DNA of 25,705 nt from Bacteroidales bacterium UBA1756 (GTDB taxonomy: Bacteria > Bacteroidota > Bacteroidia > Bacteroidales > WCHB1-69): NCBI GenBank assembly GCA_002314795.1, contig DCHI01000076.1, forward strand, positions 1 through 25,705, given 5' to 3'. A program made the position numbers and the translations under genes. The notes beneath the pieces are model-generated. The model was not told the DNA's origin and did not search any database. It saw only the letters and a program-made list of their open reading frames with translations. Below, one piece after another: positions 17,025 through 25,542 of this stretch; positions within the stretch are counted from its first letter, which is position 1, and every line of letters begins with the position of its first letter.

Positions 17025-17032
17025 TACTTTTG
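17025..17032 (+). promoter_or_regulatory. -7 box for tRNA-His
   Basis: TACTTTTG matches TAnnTTTG and lies 13 bases before the tRNA 5' end, the distance expected for a short leader. The -33 element is unclear. Confidence 0.55.
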
Positions 17033-17045
17033 CGACCTCAAACAC

Positions 17046-17120
17046 GGCGATTGTAGCTCAGTTGGTTAGAGTACCGGATTGTGGTTCCGTGGGTCGTCGG
17101 TTCGAATCCGACCTGTCGCC
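17046..17120 (+). tRNA. tRNA-His(GTG)
   Basis: A cloverleaf with anticodon GTG in loop TTGTGGT. The extra 5' G (17046) pairs with discriminator C (17120), the histidine identity pair. The T-arm GTCGG-TTCGAAT-CCGAC is perfect and the D-arm GCTCAGTTGGTTAGAGT is normal apart from a G-U pair. Two stem positions do not pair: T6 against T67 in the acceptor stem and C27 against T43 in the anticodon stem. CCA is not encoded. A terminator follows immediately. Confidence 0.92.
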
Positions 17121-17121
17121 C

Positions 17122-17152
17122 AAAAAAGTCTTCCTAAATGGAAGACTTTTTT
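17122..17152 (+). terminator. Rho-independent terminator after tRNA-His
   Basis: A perfect 13-bp stem (AAAAAAGTCTTCC with GGAAGACTTTTTT), five-base loop TAAAT, followed by more T residues. The A-run/T-run symmetry means it can also stop transcripts arriving from adk on the minus strand. Confidence 0.93.
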
Positions 17153-17182
17153 GTTTTTGGTAGTTACGTCACAATTCCTGTA

Positions 17183-17227
17183 AAACAAATGTAGGGACGT
17201 CACACTGTGGCGTCCCTACATTTGTTT
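17183..17227. repeat. Long palindromic repeat element
   Basis: Arms of 17 bases pair perfectly (AAACAAATGTAGGGACG with CGTCCCTACATTTGTTT) around an 11-base centre that is itself self-complementary (CACACTGTG). It lies between the tRNA terminator and the adk stop. A diverged, one-armed relative is at 25581-25606, so it looks like a dispersed repeat family. It could also help terminate adk mRNA. Confidence 0.85.
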
Positions 17228-17272
17228 CATATTTGTTCCGTGACGTTGCCATCACGATTCGGGTTAAAACAA

Positions 17273-17854
17273 TCATTTCATTTCTGCCGAAATGATGCTG
17301 CTTACTTCTTCAAAAATGTCTTCTACACTGCCCATCCCATTGACTTGACGAAGAATTCCCTTTTCTTCGTAATAATTTTCCAGGGGTTTGGTTTGTGCAA
17401 AATAGTTCTCGATGCGTTTTTCAATGATGGCGGGCGTGTCATCGCTTCTGTCTTCAATTTCAGCACGTTTCACCAAACGGCGCATAATTTCATCCGGATT
17501 GACATCCAAGTTGATGACGAGGTGAAGCGGAAGAACGGTCGGGTAGCCGATGCCGTCGAGCATTTGCGCCTGTTGTACGGTGCGGGGAACGCCATCAAAA
17601 ATGTGGCCTTTCACGTCTGGAAGGCGTGTTAAAAAATCGTGCAGCATATTGATGGTGAGCGAGTCAGGGCAGAGTGCGCCGCGGTCGATGTAAGACTTTG
17701 CTTCTTGACCGAGTGCGTTGCCGGAAGCGATTTGTTTGCGGAACAAATCACCGGTGGAGATGTGTGCCAGATTGAACTTTTCAGCAAGGATTTTCGCTTG
17801 CGTACCTTTCCCAGAGCCGGGAGCACCCAGCATAACAATATTGAATTTTTCCAT
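17273..17854 (-). CDS. adk: Adenylate kinase
   Basis: A 193-residue enzyme that interconverts AMP plus ATP and two ADP, cytosolic. The P-loop GAPGSGKGT is at 10-18, the AMP-binding STGDLFR follows near 33, and FDGVPRT is the family motif near 88. The LID is the short form without Cys-type zinc ligands, around VKRAEIEDRSDD. The length is slightly below the usual 190-215 range midpoint but complete. It lies 15 bases after hpt on the same strand, so both are probably on one mRNA. obgE, which often follows in Bacteroidetes, is not here; a palindrome and tRNA terminator follow instead. Confidence 0.97.
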   Translation of the reverse strand: MEKFNIVMLGAPGSGKGTQAKILAEKFNLAHISTGDLFRKQIASGNALGQEAKSYIDRGALCPDSLTINMLHDFLTRLPDVKGHIFDGVPRTVQQAQMLDGIGYPTVLPLHLVINLDVNPDEIMRRLVKRAEIEDRSDDTPAIIEKRIENYFAQTKPLENYYEEKGILRQVNGMGSVEDIFEEVSSIISAEMK

Positions 17855-17869
17855 TCTATTGCAAAAAAA

Positions 17870-18409
17870 TTATTCAGTGACTTGGTAGATGTCCGGTAAG
17901 TTTCTGCCTAATTCGTTGTAGTCCATTCCACGGCCTACGATGAATTTGTTGGGAATGCTCATACCAACGAAGTCAATTGGATAGGGTTTCTTGTATGATT
18001 CCGGCTTGTACGTGAGGGCTGCTAATTTAACATCCTTGACATTCTTGCTTTTAAGCATATTGACAAGGTATTCGTACGTGTTGCCGGTATCAATGATGTC
18101 ATCAACGATGAGGATGCGTCTCCCTTCGATATTCTCCTCAATACCAACTACTTCGCGAACATTGGCCGTTGATTTTGTCCCTTCGTAGGACTTGACGCGG
18201 ATGCAGGCGACGTGGCATTGAATCGTGAGTTTTTTCAGAAGGTCGGCACCGAAAATGATGGCACCGTTGAGCACGAATAAAACCAACGGAACATCGTTTT
18301 CGTATTCTTTGTTTACTTTTTCGGCCACACGGCTGACGGCCTCGTCAATCTCTTTTTCGGAAATATACTTGACGAATTTCTTATCGCCAAGAGTAATGAT
18401 TTCGCTCAT
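17870..18409 (-). CDS. hpt: Hypoxanthine phosphoribosyltransferase
   Basis: A 179-residue purine salvage enzyme that makes IMP (and GMP) from hypoxanthine (guanine) and PRPP. The PRPP-binding motif ILIVDDIIDTGNT is at 99-111. The flexible-loop region RVKSYEGTKS is near 71-80, and the base-binding DFVGMSIPNKFIVGRGMDYNE lies near the end. The ATG at 18409 is the first in frame. It is followed by adk, giving a purine nucleotide salvage pair. It is divergent from the dehydrogenase gene, with a 170-base shared upstream region. Confidence 0.96.
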   Translation of the reverse strand: MSEIITLGDKKFVKYISEKEIDEAVSRVAEKVNKEYENDVPLVLFVLNGAIIFGADLLKKLTIQCHVACIRVKSYEGTKSTANVREVVGIEENIEGRRILIVDDIIDTGNTYEYLVNMLKSKNVKDVKLAALTYKPESYKKPYPIDFVGMSIPNKFIVGRGMDYNELGRNLPDIYQVTE

Positions 18410-18442
18410 AATCTGACACTTTTAATGCTATAAATGAGCTTG

Positions 18443-18450
18443 CAAAATTA
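18443..18450 (-). promoter_or_regulatory. -7 box for hpt-adk
   Basis: On the minus strand this reads TAATTTTG, matching TAnnTTTG, 33 bases upstream of the hpt ATG. No clear -33 element. Confidence 0.45.
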
Positions 18451-18507
18451 CACTTTTTTAGCGAAAATGACACTTTTTTTTCTAAAAATTATCTTGAAAA
18501 ATAATGC

Positions 18508-18515
18508 TAAATTTG
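18508..18515 (+). promoter_or_regulatory. -7 box for the hydroxyacid dehydrogenase gene
   Basis: TAAATTTG matches TAnnTTTG and sits 64 bases before the ATG at 18580. A TTG at 18494-18496 is too close to be the usual -33 element. Confidence 0.45.
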
Positions 18516-18579
18516 CAACGTTTTTTGCAGAACATTTGAATGCTTTATCTTTTTATAAATCAATAATATACATTTTGCT

Positions 18580-19500
18580 ATGAATATTCACGTATTAGAA
18601 CCGTTAGGAATATCAAAGTCGTCTCTTGCTGAGAGAATCGTCGCTAAAATAGGGACGAAACATCAACTTGTGTTGTTTGATGACCGCCGCGAAGATGTCA
18701 ATACGTTGGTTGAACGCTCCAAGGATGCCGACATCGTCGTGCTTTCCAATATTCCGTTTCGCAAGGAAGTGATTTCCCAGTGCCCGCGTCTGAAATACAT
18801 CTGTGTGGCTTTTACCGGTATGGACCACGTGGATCTCGCGTATTGTGCTGAACGCGGCGTGCAAGTGATGAACTGTGCCGGTTACAGCACCGTCGCCGTC
18901 GCCGACCTCGTCTTCGGACTTGTCCTCTCGTTGGCTCGCAACATTCCGGCTTGCGACCGCGCTTGCCGCAACGAGGGCACGAAGAACGGCCTCGTCGGTT
19001 TTGAACTCGCCGGCAAGAAGTTCGGAATTATCGGTTTGGGAGCCATCGGCAAGCGCGTCGCCGACATCGCCAATGCTTTCGGTTGTACAGTGTATGCCTA
19101 CACCCGCACGCCAAAACCGTATCCCGGTGTGACGTTGACCGATATGGAGACACTTTTGAAAACCTGTGACATTGTCTCGCTGCATACACCACTCAATGAC
19201 CAAACTCGCGGACTGATTGGCCGACAGGAACTTGCGTTGATGAAACCGGACGCTTTCCTGATTAACACGGCGCGTGGCGGCGTGGTTGATACGCCCGCGT
19301 TGGTGGAGGCCCTTCGTGAAAAACGCATCGCCGGCGCCGGCATCGATGTCTTTGATATGGAGCCGCCCGTCCCCGCCGACTACACGTTGGCCCATTTGGA
19401 AAACACGGTTGTCACACCGCACGTCGCTTTTGCCACACGCCAGGCATTTGAAAAACGAGCCGACATCGTGGCCGCGAACTTGCTGAAAATGGTGGAATAG
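18580..19500 (+). CDS. D-isomer-specific 2-hydroxyacid dehydrogenase
   Basis: A 306-residue NAD(P)-dependent enzyme that reduces 2-keto acids to D-2-hydroxy acids. The Rossmann motif GLGAIG is at 152-157, with catalytic R232 (NTARGGVVD), E261 (DMEPP) and H281 (TPHVAF) all in place. The N-terminal substrate domain includes FTGMDHVDL. It has no extra regulatory ACT domain, so it is not a full-length SerA. The exact substrate (glycerate, phosphoglycerate or another) cannot be told. It is divergent from hpt and is followed by rfbD after about 107 bases with its own promoter. Confidence 0.92.
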   Translation: MNIHVLEPLGISKSSLAERIVAKIGTKHQLVLFDDRREDVNTLVERSKDADIVVLSNIPFRKEVISQCPRLKYICVAFTGMDHVDLAYCAERGVQVMNCAGYSTVAVADLVFGLVLSLARNIPACDRACRNEGTKNGLVGFELAGKKFGIIGLGAIGKRVADIANAFGCTVYAYTRTPKPYPGVTLTDMETLLKTCDIVSLHTPLNDQTRGLIGRQELALMKPDAFLINTARGGVVDTPALVEALREKRIAGAGIDVFDMEPPVPADYTLAHLENTVVTPHVAFATRQAFEKRADIVAANLLKMVE

Positions 19501-19574
19501 TCTGGCGCTTTTTTCCCATTCAGTGTCTGTTTTTTTTCAAGGCGATTACAATCTGATTTTACAAACTAAAGTTG

Positions 19575-19582
19575 TACTTTTG
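19575..19582 (+). promoter_or_regulatory. -7 box for rfbD
   Basis: TACTTTTG matches TAnnTTTG, 25 bases before the ATG at 19608. It overlaps the TTG at 19572 where the open frame could otherwise begin, which argues for the later start. Confidence 0.55.
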
Positions 19583-19607
19583 CAGCCCTTTTATTATATA
19601 TAGTAAT

Positions 19608-20492
19608 ATGGCGGAAACGATATTAGTGACTGGTGCTAACGGTCAGTTAGGAAAGAGTTTACAAGAAATTTCTTCTGGGTTTTCAGGAAAATATCATTTT
19701 CTGTTTACCGATGTGGATACGTTGGATATTACCGACAAGGCGGCGCTGCTGCGTGTCGTTTCAGACGAGAAGGTCTCCTGTATCATCAATGCGGCGGGTT
19801 ATACGGACGTGAACAAGGCCGAAAGCGATGTGGAAAAGGCATACTTGCTGAATGAAACCGCCGTCGCGAATTTGGCCGAGGCAGCCAAGTCGGTCGATGC
19901 GTTCTTCGTCCATATTTCAACGGACTATGTTTTTGACGGCACGGCCACCGAACCTTATCCGGTGGATGCGCCTACGGGGCCCGTTTCCGTTTACGGAAAG
20001 TCGAAGTTGGCGGGCGAGTTAGCTGCGCGTCGGGTGCAGTGCCGTGGCGCCATCATCCGCACGGCGTGGCTCTATTCCCCGTACGGAAACAATTTCGTGA
20101 AGACGATGCTCCGTCTGGCTGACACGCGCGACAGTATTAGCGTCGTTTCCGACCAGGTGGGCTGCCCGACACTCGCTTTGGACCTCGCTCGTTTCATTAT
20201 GACGGTAGTTGATAATAAAAAGTCTGAGAATCAGATGGATATCTACCATTTTTCGGATAAAGGAAAAATATCGTGGTACGATTTTACTGTTGAAATCTTG
20301 CGTTTAGCGAACAAGAATTGCCCCATAAATCCCATTCCTACGAGTGCGTATCCGACCCCAGCTGCCCGTCCGAGCTACTCCGTTTTCGATTTGTCAAAAT
20401 CGGAGGCCATCTTCAATATTCCTGATTGGAGGGAGAGTTTGGCTGGCGTTATGCCCAAAATTCTGCATCATTACGAAAACAACATCCGTTAA
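19608..20492 (+). CDS. rfbD: dTDP-4-dehydrorhamnose reductase
   Basis: A 294-residue SDR-fold enzyme for the last step of dTDP-L-rhamnose synthesis. The nucleotide-binding GANGQLG is at 9-15, the family motif STDYVFDG is at 104-111, and the active-site YGKSK gives Y129 and K133. I start at ATG 19608 (MAETILVTG) because the 12 codons upstream overlap the promoter -7 box and add nothing homologous. The other rfb genes are not nearby. A lolA-like gene follows after 21 bases, so the two may share a transcript. The end PDWRESL is typical of the family. Confidence 0.93.
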   Translation: MAETILVTGANGQLGKSLQEISSGFSGKYHFLFTDVDTLDITDKAALLRVVSDEKVSCIINAAGYTDVNKAESDVEKAYLLNETAVANLAEAAKSVDAFFVHISTDYVFDGTATEPYPVDAPTGPVSVYGKSKLAGELAARRVQCRGAIIRTAWLYSPYGNNFVKTMLRLADTRDSISVVSDQVGCPTLALDLARFIMTVVDNKKSENQMDIYHFSDKGKISWYDFTVEILRLANKNCPINPIPTSAYPTPAARPSYSVFDLSKSEAIFNIPDWRESLAGVMPKILHHYENNIR

Positions 20493-20513
20493 ATTCCCGC
20501 GTTTCTTTCTATT

Positions 20514-21155
20514 ATGAAAAAAATTATCCTCTTCGTTTTATCGGTCGCCTTCGGTTGGAGTATGTTCGCTCAAAGCACTGACGGCGGCGCCACCCCCATT
20601 CTGCAGTCCCTTTCACAGAAATACCAGGGCTTTACCTCAATGCAAATTGACTACACCTACAAGGCGGTGAAGTCCAACAAGACTTTGTCGGCTCTTACCG
20701 GAAAAGTCATCATCAAAGGCAAAAAGTATTATATGACCTTTGACGACCAGACGTTTTATTGTGACGGCGTGACGATGTGGAATTACCAGAAGGCGACAAA
20801 TGAGGTTTCCATTTTTACATACGATGAAAGCGATGATGACGTGCTGAATCCTGCTAAAATGTTGAAAAACTGGCAGAAATCTTATACCGCCAAGTTCATC
20901 CGTGAGGAAGTGGAAGGTGGAAAGTCTTTGCAAATCATAGACTTAACTCCGAAGAAAGGCCAGTCGTACTATAAAATCCGTTTGTTTATAGATAAAGGGA
21001 AAAAGGAAATTTCCCGTTGCTCAATCTATCAGAAAGACAACACTGTTTATACGTACTATTTCGACAAATTTGTGGCCAATGCCGCCGTCTCGGACACGCA
21101 GTTCGTTTTTGATGCCAAGAAACATCCCAATGTTTCTACTAATGATATGAGATAA
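20514..21155 (+). CDS. LolA-like outer membrane lipoprotein carrier
   Basis: A 213-residue exported protein with signal peptide MKKIILFVLSVAFGWSMFAQ. The remainder is a LolA-like half-barrel: QKYQGFTSMQIDYTYK, then GKVIIKGKKYYMTFDDQTFYCDG and TMWNYQKATNEV. LolA proteins ferry lipoproteins through the periplasm to the outer membrane. It ends one base before the tamL-like gene, whose product is an outer membrane lipoprotein, so the pairing makes sense. Bacteroidetes members are distant from E. coli LolA, so the carrier role is inferred from the family. Confidence 0.88.
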   Translation: MKKIILFVLSVAFGWSMFAQSTDGGATPILQSLSQKYQGFTSMQIDYTYKAVKSNKTLSALTGKVIIKGKKYYMTFDDQTFYCDGVTMWNYQKATNEVSIFTYDESDDDVLNPAKMLKNWQKSYTAKFIREEVEGGKSLQIIDLTPKKGQSYYKIRLFIDKGKKEISRCSIYQKDNTVYTYYFDKFVANAAVSDTQFVFDAKKHPNVSTNDMR

Positions 21156-21156
21156 A

Positions 21157-23586
21157 ATGCGCCGTCGTCCGTACCTTTTTCTTTTCGTTCTCCTCTTGCT
21201 CGCGTCGGCTTGTAATCCTTCCAAGATGTTGAAGGATAATGAGTATATGCTGACCAAGAATATCGTGAAGGTGGAGGATAAAAAGGATCTTGAGTTCGAT
21301 GACCTCATTTACAAGGTGCGTCCGTTAACCAACAAGAAATTTTTGGATGTATTTCCGATTCGTACTTGCCGCTATGTGAACCATCTTCCCGTAACCGATT
21401 CTTTGGGAAATGTCATCAAGGATACGAAATGGATGAAAAAAATGCGTGCCAATGGCGACGAACCGGTGTTGTTGGATACAACACAAATTGCGTATTCCAT
21501 TGAACAGTTGCAAATTGCAATGAAAAATTTGGGCTATTTCAATGCGAAGGCCAACGCCACAATCAATTACAAAGGTCCTGACAAACGTCATCCGAAACGG
21601 CACAAGGCGGAAGTCACCTACCACGTCACCGCTGGCGATGCTTACTTCATTCGTGAAGTGAATTATAATGTTGAAATATTTGAGTATAAGAGAATTATAC
21701 AAAAAGATACGGCCAACCGTCTCTTCAAAGTTGGTGAAAAGTACAATGCCGATCTTCTTTTGAAAGAACAGAGCCGTATCGTAAATAACATTCGTGATTA
21801 CGGTTACTATTACGTTTCCAACGACATTGTTTCCTTCGAAATCGATACCTTCGACTCCAATCAACATTTGGATGCTGAAGGACACAAAACACTCGTAATT
21901 AATATTTTAGTGAATTTTTCAAAGATAAAGGATAGAGAAATTCAGGATAAATATGCTTACAAGTTCTATTTCAATAACGTATATATCTATCCTAATTACA
22001 ATTTAACTTACAACTATAACAAGAACGCTTTCCGGACGACCTACCGTAAGAAAAAAGACGATACAAAATACTATATTATTTCCAGTGTTCCCGACTCGAA
22101 TGCCTCGAAAAAGAATAAGCCGATTCCTGACATCCGTCCCCGTATTTTGACCGATAATATATTGACAAAGAGTGGTTTGTCGTATTCGCAATCGTTGGTT
22201 TCCCGTTCCCGTAAAAAGTTGAATGACCTCAAGAACTTCAACTACATTGATATAGAGGTGGCTGAGGTTCCGGCAGCTCGTGACACGGTAAACAAAACCG
22301 GTGCCCTGAATACGATTTATCGACTGTCACGCAACAAGTTACATTCTCTTGCCGCGCAGTTAGAGGCCCGTAGCGACCAGGCGAGTTTGTCGCTTACTTA
22401 TTCCAATAAGAACCTGTTCCGGAGTGCCGAATTCTTCAACGTGAACGTTTATGGAAGTCTCGGTTTTTACATCCAATCCAAGACGGCGGAAGAGAAAGCG
22501 CGATTCATTTTTGAAAGTTACGAGTTCGGTGGTGAGGTTTCAATGGATTTTCGCCGTCTGCTTTTTTTTAGAAAAACACAGAAAATTGAAGCTAACAGTT
22601 ATGGTACACAATTCAAGATAGGTGCCCATTATCAAAACAAGTCACTGTACACCAGAGGGTTGTATAATATGGCTCTCGTCTATAATCTTTCGTACCGTTC
22701 CAATCTCAACCACACCATCACTCCGATTGACCTTTCTGTGATTAACATTACCTCCAAAGGAAAGGAGTTTGAAGATGTCTTGGCACTCTACTCCAAGGAT
22801 TTCCGTCAGAAATACCAGGACAACTTCCTGCTCTCTTTTCTGTATGGTCTTACCTACACGCACCCGTCGCGCAATAAGCGGAATACGTTCGTGGTTCGTA
22901 TGAAAGCGGAGTCGTCCGGTGTCCTGTTAAGCACGATTTGTACTCTTGCCAATGCGCCAAAGGACGCCAACGGCCACTTTACGATTGGCGGTATCAGCTA
23001 CGGTAATTACGAACGTGCTGAAATTGACCTTCGATACAGCTACACCATCAATAAGAATAACTCGGTGGCAACCCGTTTCGATTTTGGTTTGGGAATTCCA
23101 ATCTGGAACGCTACGACGCTTCCGTTTGAAAAGAGTTTCTACGTCGGTGGCTCGAACAGTATGCGTGCGTGGAATTATCGTTCCCTCGGTCCCGGTTCCT
23201 ACTACACCGATGTGAAAGTTGAAAATGATATTCGTGTGGGTGATATTAAGTTGGAAATGAATTTGGAGTACCGCGGCACGTTGTATAAGTTTATAAAATA
23301 TGGTGTCTTTTTGGATGCAGGTAACATTTGGTTGAGCCATAAGGATCCTGAAATGCCGAATGCCGATTTCCAATTCAACCGCTTTTATAAAGAAATCGGG
23401 TTGGGTGCCGGTGTGGGCCTCCGTTTAGACTTCAATTTCTTCATCATCCGCTTGGATGCCGCTGTCCCGATTTACGACCCGAGCCAAAATCCTGATTCTC
23501 GGTGGATTGATGTCGTGAATAAAAACGGACATAAAGCGCTCAACCGGCCTGTCAACTTTACATTCGGTATCGGTCACGCTTTCTAA
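21157..23586 (+). CDS. tamL: TamL-type BamA/TamA family outer membrane lipoprotein
   Basis: An 809-residue Omp85-type protein. The lipobox LLASAC gives lipidated Cys19, unlike proteobacterial TamA, and marks the Bacteroidetes TamL form. Residues about 30-370 hold POTRA-like repeats (SIEQLQIAMKNLGYFNAKA, LLLKEQSRIVNNIRDYGYY, RSRKKLNDLKNFNYIDIEV). The C-terminal half is the 16-strand-type beta-barrel, ending in GIGHAF with the terminal Phe used as an outer membrane insertion signal. It should work with an inner-membrane TamB homologue, not present in this window. The ATG is one base after the lolA-like stop, so the genes are translationally close. Confidence 0.9.
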   Translation: MRRRPYLFLFVLLLLASACNPSKMLKDNEYMLTKNIVKVEDKKDLEFDDLIYKVRPLTNKKFLDVFPIRTCRYVNHLPVTDSLGNVIKDTKWMKKMRANGDEPVLLDTTQIAYSIEQLQIAMKNLGYFNAKANATINYKGPDKRHPKRHKAEVTYHVTAGDAYFIREVNYNVEIFEYKRIIQKDTANRLFKVGEKYNADLLLKEQSRIVNNIRDYGYYYVSNDIVSFEIDTFDSNQHLDAEGHKTLVINILVNFSKIKDREIQDKYAYKFYFNNVYIYPNYNLTYNYNKNAFRTTYRKKKDDTKYYIISSVPDSNASKKNKPIPDIRPRILTDNILTKSGLSYSQSLVSRSRKKLNDLKNFNYIDIEVAEVPAARDTVNKTGALNTIYRLSRNKLHSLAAQLEARSDQASLSLTYSNKNLFRSAEFFNVNVYGSLGFYIQSKTAEEKARFIFESYEFGGEVSMDFRRLLFFRKTQKIEANSYGTQFKIGAHYQNKSLYTRGLYNMALVYNLSYRSNLNHTITPIDLSVINITSKGKEFEDVLALYSKDFRQKYQDNFLLSFLYGLTYTHPSRNKRNTFVVRMKAESSGVLLSTICTLANAPKDANGHFTIGGISYGNYERAEIDLRYSYTINKNNSVATRFDFGLGIPIWNATTLPFEKSFYVGGSNSMRAWNYRSLGPGSYYTDVKVENDIRVGDIKLEMNLEYRGTLYKFIKYGVFLDAGNIWLSHKDPEMPNADFQFNRFYKEIGLGAGVGLRLDFNFFIIRLDAAVPIYDPSQNPDSRWIDVVNKNGHKALNRPVNFTFGIGHAF

Positions 23587-23600
23587 CAGATTTTCATCGG

Positions 23601-25022
23601 ATGACGCCATTGGAATTTGCAACAACGTTCAGGGAGAAAATCCCGTTTGCCCTTACCCCGTCACAGCGGGAAGCGGGACGTGCCTTGACGAATTTTGTGT
23701 GTAATCCACTTGAAAATCAGTTGTTTATTTTGAACGGCTACGCGGGTACGGGAAAAACAACGATGGTGAGCGCCCTCGTCCGTACGTTGAAACAGGTGCA
23801 TAAAAAGTGTGTCTTGCTCGCCCCGACCGGCCGCTCTGCGAAGGTCTTTTCGGTCTATTCAGGGCAGAAGGCCTACACCATTCACAAGTGTCTTTATTGG
23901 ACCAAAAGTCAGGACGGTATCCACGAATTTACACGTCGGCCTAACAAGTGTTCCAACACCATTTTCATCGTGGACGAGGCCTCTATGATTTCCGATGGTT
24001 CAGCCGACGGACCTTTGTTCGGGAGCCGAAGTTTGATGGAGGATCTGTTTACTTACGTTTTCGAAGGCCGAAACTGTCAGTTGCTGTTGGTGGGCGATGA
24101 TGCCCAGCTTCCTCCTGTCAATTGTGAAGAGAGCCCGGCTCTTGATTTGGAGTACATTCAATGCAATTTCGATATTACCGCACATTCGGCTACCCTCACC
24201 GACGTGACGCGCCAGACGCAGGATTCCGGCATTTTGTACAATGCGTCCAAACTGCGTTGCAAAATGCAGAATGAGGATTTTGCTTTCCCGATTTTTGCTG
24301 CTCCGACTTTTCCCGATTGCAGGCGGGTGAACGGCGAGGATTTGGAAGAATTGCTTAACTCGCTTTATGCCAAGCACGAGCCGGATGAAATTGTTACGGT
24401 AACCTATTCCAACAAAAGGACTTACGTCTATAATCAGGAAATACGTCACCGTGTCCTTTATCGCGAGGAACAGCTTTCGGCGGGCGATTTCGTCATCGCG
24501 GTCAAGAATAATTATTTCTGGGTGAGAGATGATGATGAGGTGGGCTTCATTGCCAACGGTGACAATATGGAAATTCTGTCAATCAATAAGATACAAGAAA
24601 TGTATGGCTTCCATTTTGCCGATGTGACGGCCCGTCTGTGTGATTATCCCGACCACGAAAGTATAGACATCAAGATTATTTTGGAAAGTTTGGATTGCGA
24701 AGGCCCGGCGTTGGATCGGAATCAGAGTGAGCAATTGTATAATGCTGTCAGTCAGGATTATGCTGATATTCCCACGAAAAAGGAAAGGTATCAGAAGATG
24801 AAGGAGGATCCTTTTTTGAATGCGGTTCAGGCCAAGTTTTCGTACGCGCTCACTTGCCACAAAACGCAAGGCGGTCAGTGGCCGGTAGTCCTTTTGGACC
24901 AGGGACTTATTCAGGATGGCGAGCTTACAAAATCCTATTTCCGTTGGCTATACACGGCACTGACGCGTGCCACGCAGCAAGTCTATCTTATCAATTTTAA
25001 CGACGCCTTTTTTGAAGAATAA
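23601..25022 (+). CDS. SF1B helicase, RecD/Dda-like AAA ATPase
   Basis: A 473-residue DNA helicase. Motif I GYAGTGKTT is at 46-54, motif Ia APTGRSA at 74-80, motif II IVDEASM at 123-129 and motif III GDDAQLPP at 165-172. The C-terminal UvrD-type part has ALTCHKTQGGQWPVV and YTALTRATQQVYL, which supply the late helicase motifs. It is short, like Dda or standalone RecD-like proteins, and lacks the long N-terminal extension of RecD2. No RecB or RecC is nearby. The likely role is in DNA repair or replication restart, unproven. It starts 14 bases after tamL and its stop is one base before the next ATG. Confidence 0.9.
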   Translation: MTPLEFATTFREKIPFALTPSQREAGRALTNFVCNPLENQLFILNGYAGTGKTTMVSALVRTLKQVHKKCVLLAPTGRSAKVFSVYSGQKAYTIHKCLYWTKSQDGIHEFTRRPNKCSNTIFIVDEASMISDGSADGPLFGSRSLMEDLFTYVFEGRNCQLLLVGDDAQLPPVNCEESPALDLEYIQCNFDITAHSATLTDVTRQTQDSGILYNASKLRCKMQNEDFAFPIFAAPTFPDCRRVNGEDLEELLNSLYAKHEPDEIVTVTYSNKRTYVYNQEIRHRVLYREEQLSAGDFVIAVKNNYFWVRDDDEVGFIANGDNMEILSINKIQEMYGFHFADVTARLCDYPDHESIDIKIILESLDCEGPALDRNQSEQLYNAVSQDYADIPTKKERYQKMKEDPFLNAVQAKFSYALTCHKTQGGQWPVVLLDQGLIQDGELTKSYFRWLYTALTRATQQVYLINFNDAFFEE

Positions 25023-25023
25023 T

Positions 25024-25470
25024 ATGGAGAACAAAAAGAAACCGAAACAATTTTTGGACAAACCGCTTTACCCGGGCGGTGCGAAAGCACTTCGTGAGTT
25101 CATCAATACCCATTTGCAATATCCCGAAGATGCCATCCAACAGCAAATTGAAGGTGTTGTCAGTGTGACGTACCAGGTTACAGATGAGGGTGTTGTGGAA
25201 AATCCCGTTGTGATAAAGAGTTTGTATCCTTCTTGCGATGCCGAGGCCGTTCGTCTGGTTAAGTTGCTAAAATATGGCAAAGCGTATAACCGAGGCGTCC
25301 GTCTGAAAACGAATTGCAAAGTCAATATCAATTTCAAGTTGAAGAAAGGGGAGCCTGTCAAGATGGTGGTCAGCTACACAACTGCGCCCTCGAAGCCCAA
25401 GAAGGCGACTCCGAAAAAGGAAAAAAGTGAAAATGTAGGAGGTTACAGCATTCCTTGGAATTTTGAATAG
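25024..25470 (+). CDS. Small soluble protein with TonB C-terminal-type domain
   Basis: A 148-residue protein starting at ATG 25024, one base after the helicase stop; in-frame codons upstream lie inside the helicase gene. Residues about 12-108 match the TonB C-terminal domain (YPGGAKALREFINTHLQYPEDA, then QIEGVVSVTYQVTDEGVVEN and DAEAVRLVK). The usual N-terminal transmembrane helix and proline-rich linker are both missing, and no signal peptide is visible, so it cannot span the periplasm like TonB. The tail is Lys/Pro-rich (about 118-140) and ends GYSIPWNFE, also seen in family members. It is either a cytosolic domain reuse or a decayed energy transducer. A terminator follows. Confidence 0.82.
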   Translation: MENKKKPKQFLDKPLYPGGAKALREFINTHLQYPEDAIQQQIEGVVSVTYQVTDEGVVENPVVIKSLYPSCDAEAVRLVKLLKYGKAYNRGVRLKTNCKVNINFKLKKGEPVKMVVSYTTAPSKPKKATPKKEKSENVGGYSIPWNFE

Positions 25471-25480
25471 ATTGAAGTAG

Positions 25481-25506
25481 GAACGTTACAATATGGCGTT
25501 CTTTTT
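25481..25506 (+). terminator. Rho-independent terminator after the TonB-domain gene
   Basis: Stem GAACGTTA paired with TGGCGTTC (two G-U pairs), loop CAATA, then TTTTT. It lies 11 bases after the stop codon and probably ends the tamL-helicase transcript. Confidence 0.75.
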
Positions 25507-25542
25507 CAAGGATGAATGATATTAATATATCCACCCCTTTAT

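Noticed and set aside
17239..17256. Small inverted repeat CGTGA/TCACG after adk
   Set aside because: The stem is only 5 bp with an 8-base loop and no T-run on the adk strand, so it is too weak to call a terminator.
18613..19422. A 269-codon open frame on the minus strand
   Set aside because: It lies entirely opposite the well-supported dehydrogenase gene, has no recognisable motifs, and is an artefact of GC-rich codon use on the other strand.
19501..19545. Possible terminator after the dehydrogenase gene
   Set aside because: T-runs are present but the only stem (CAG/CTG) is 3 bp.
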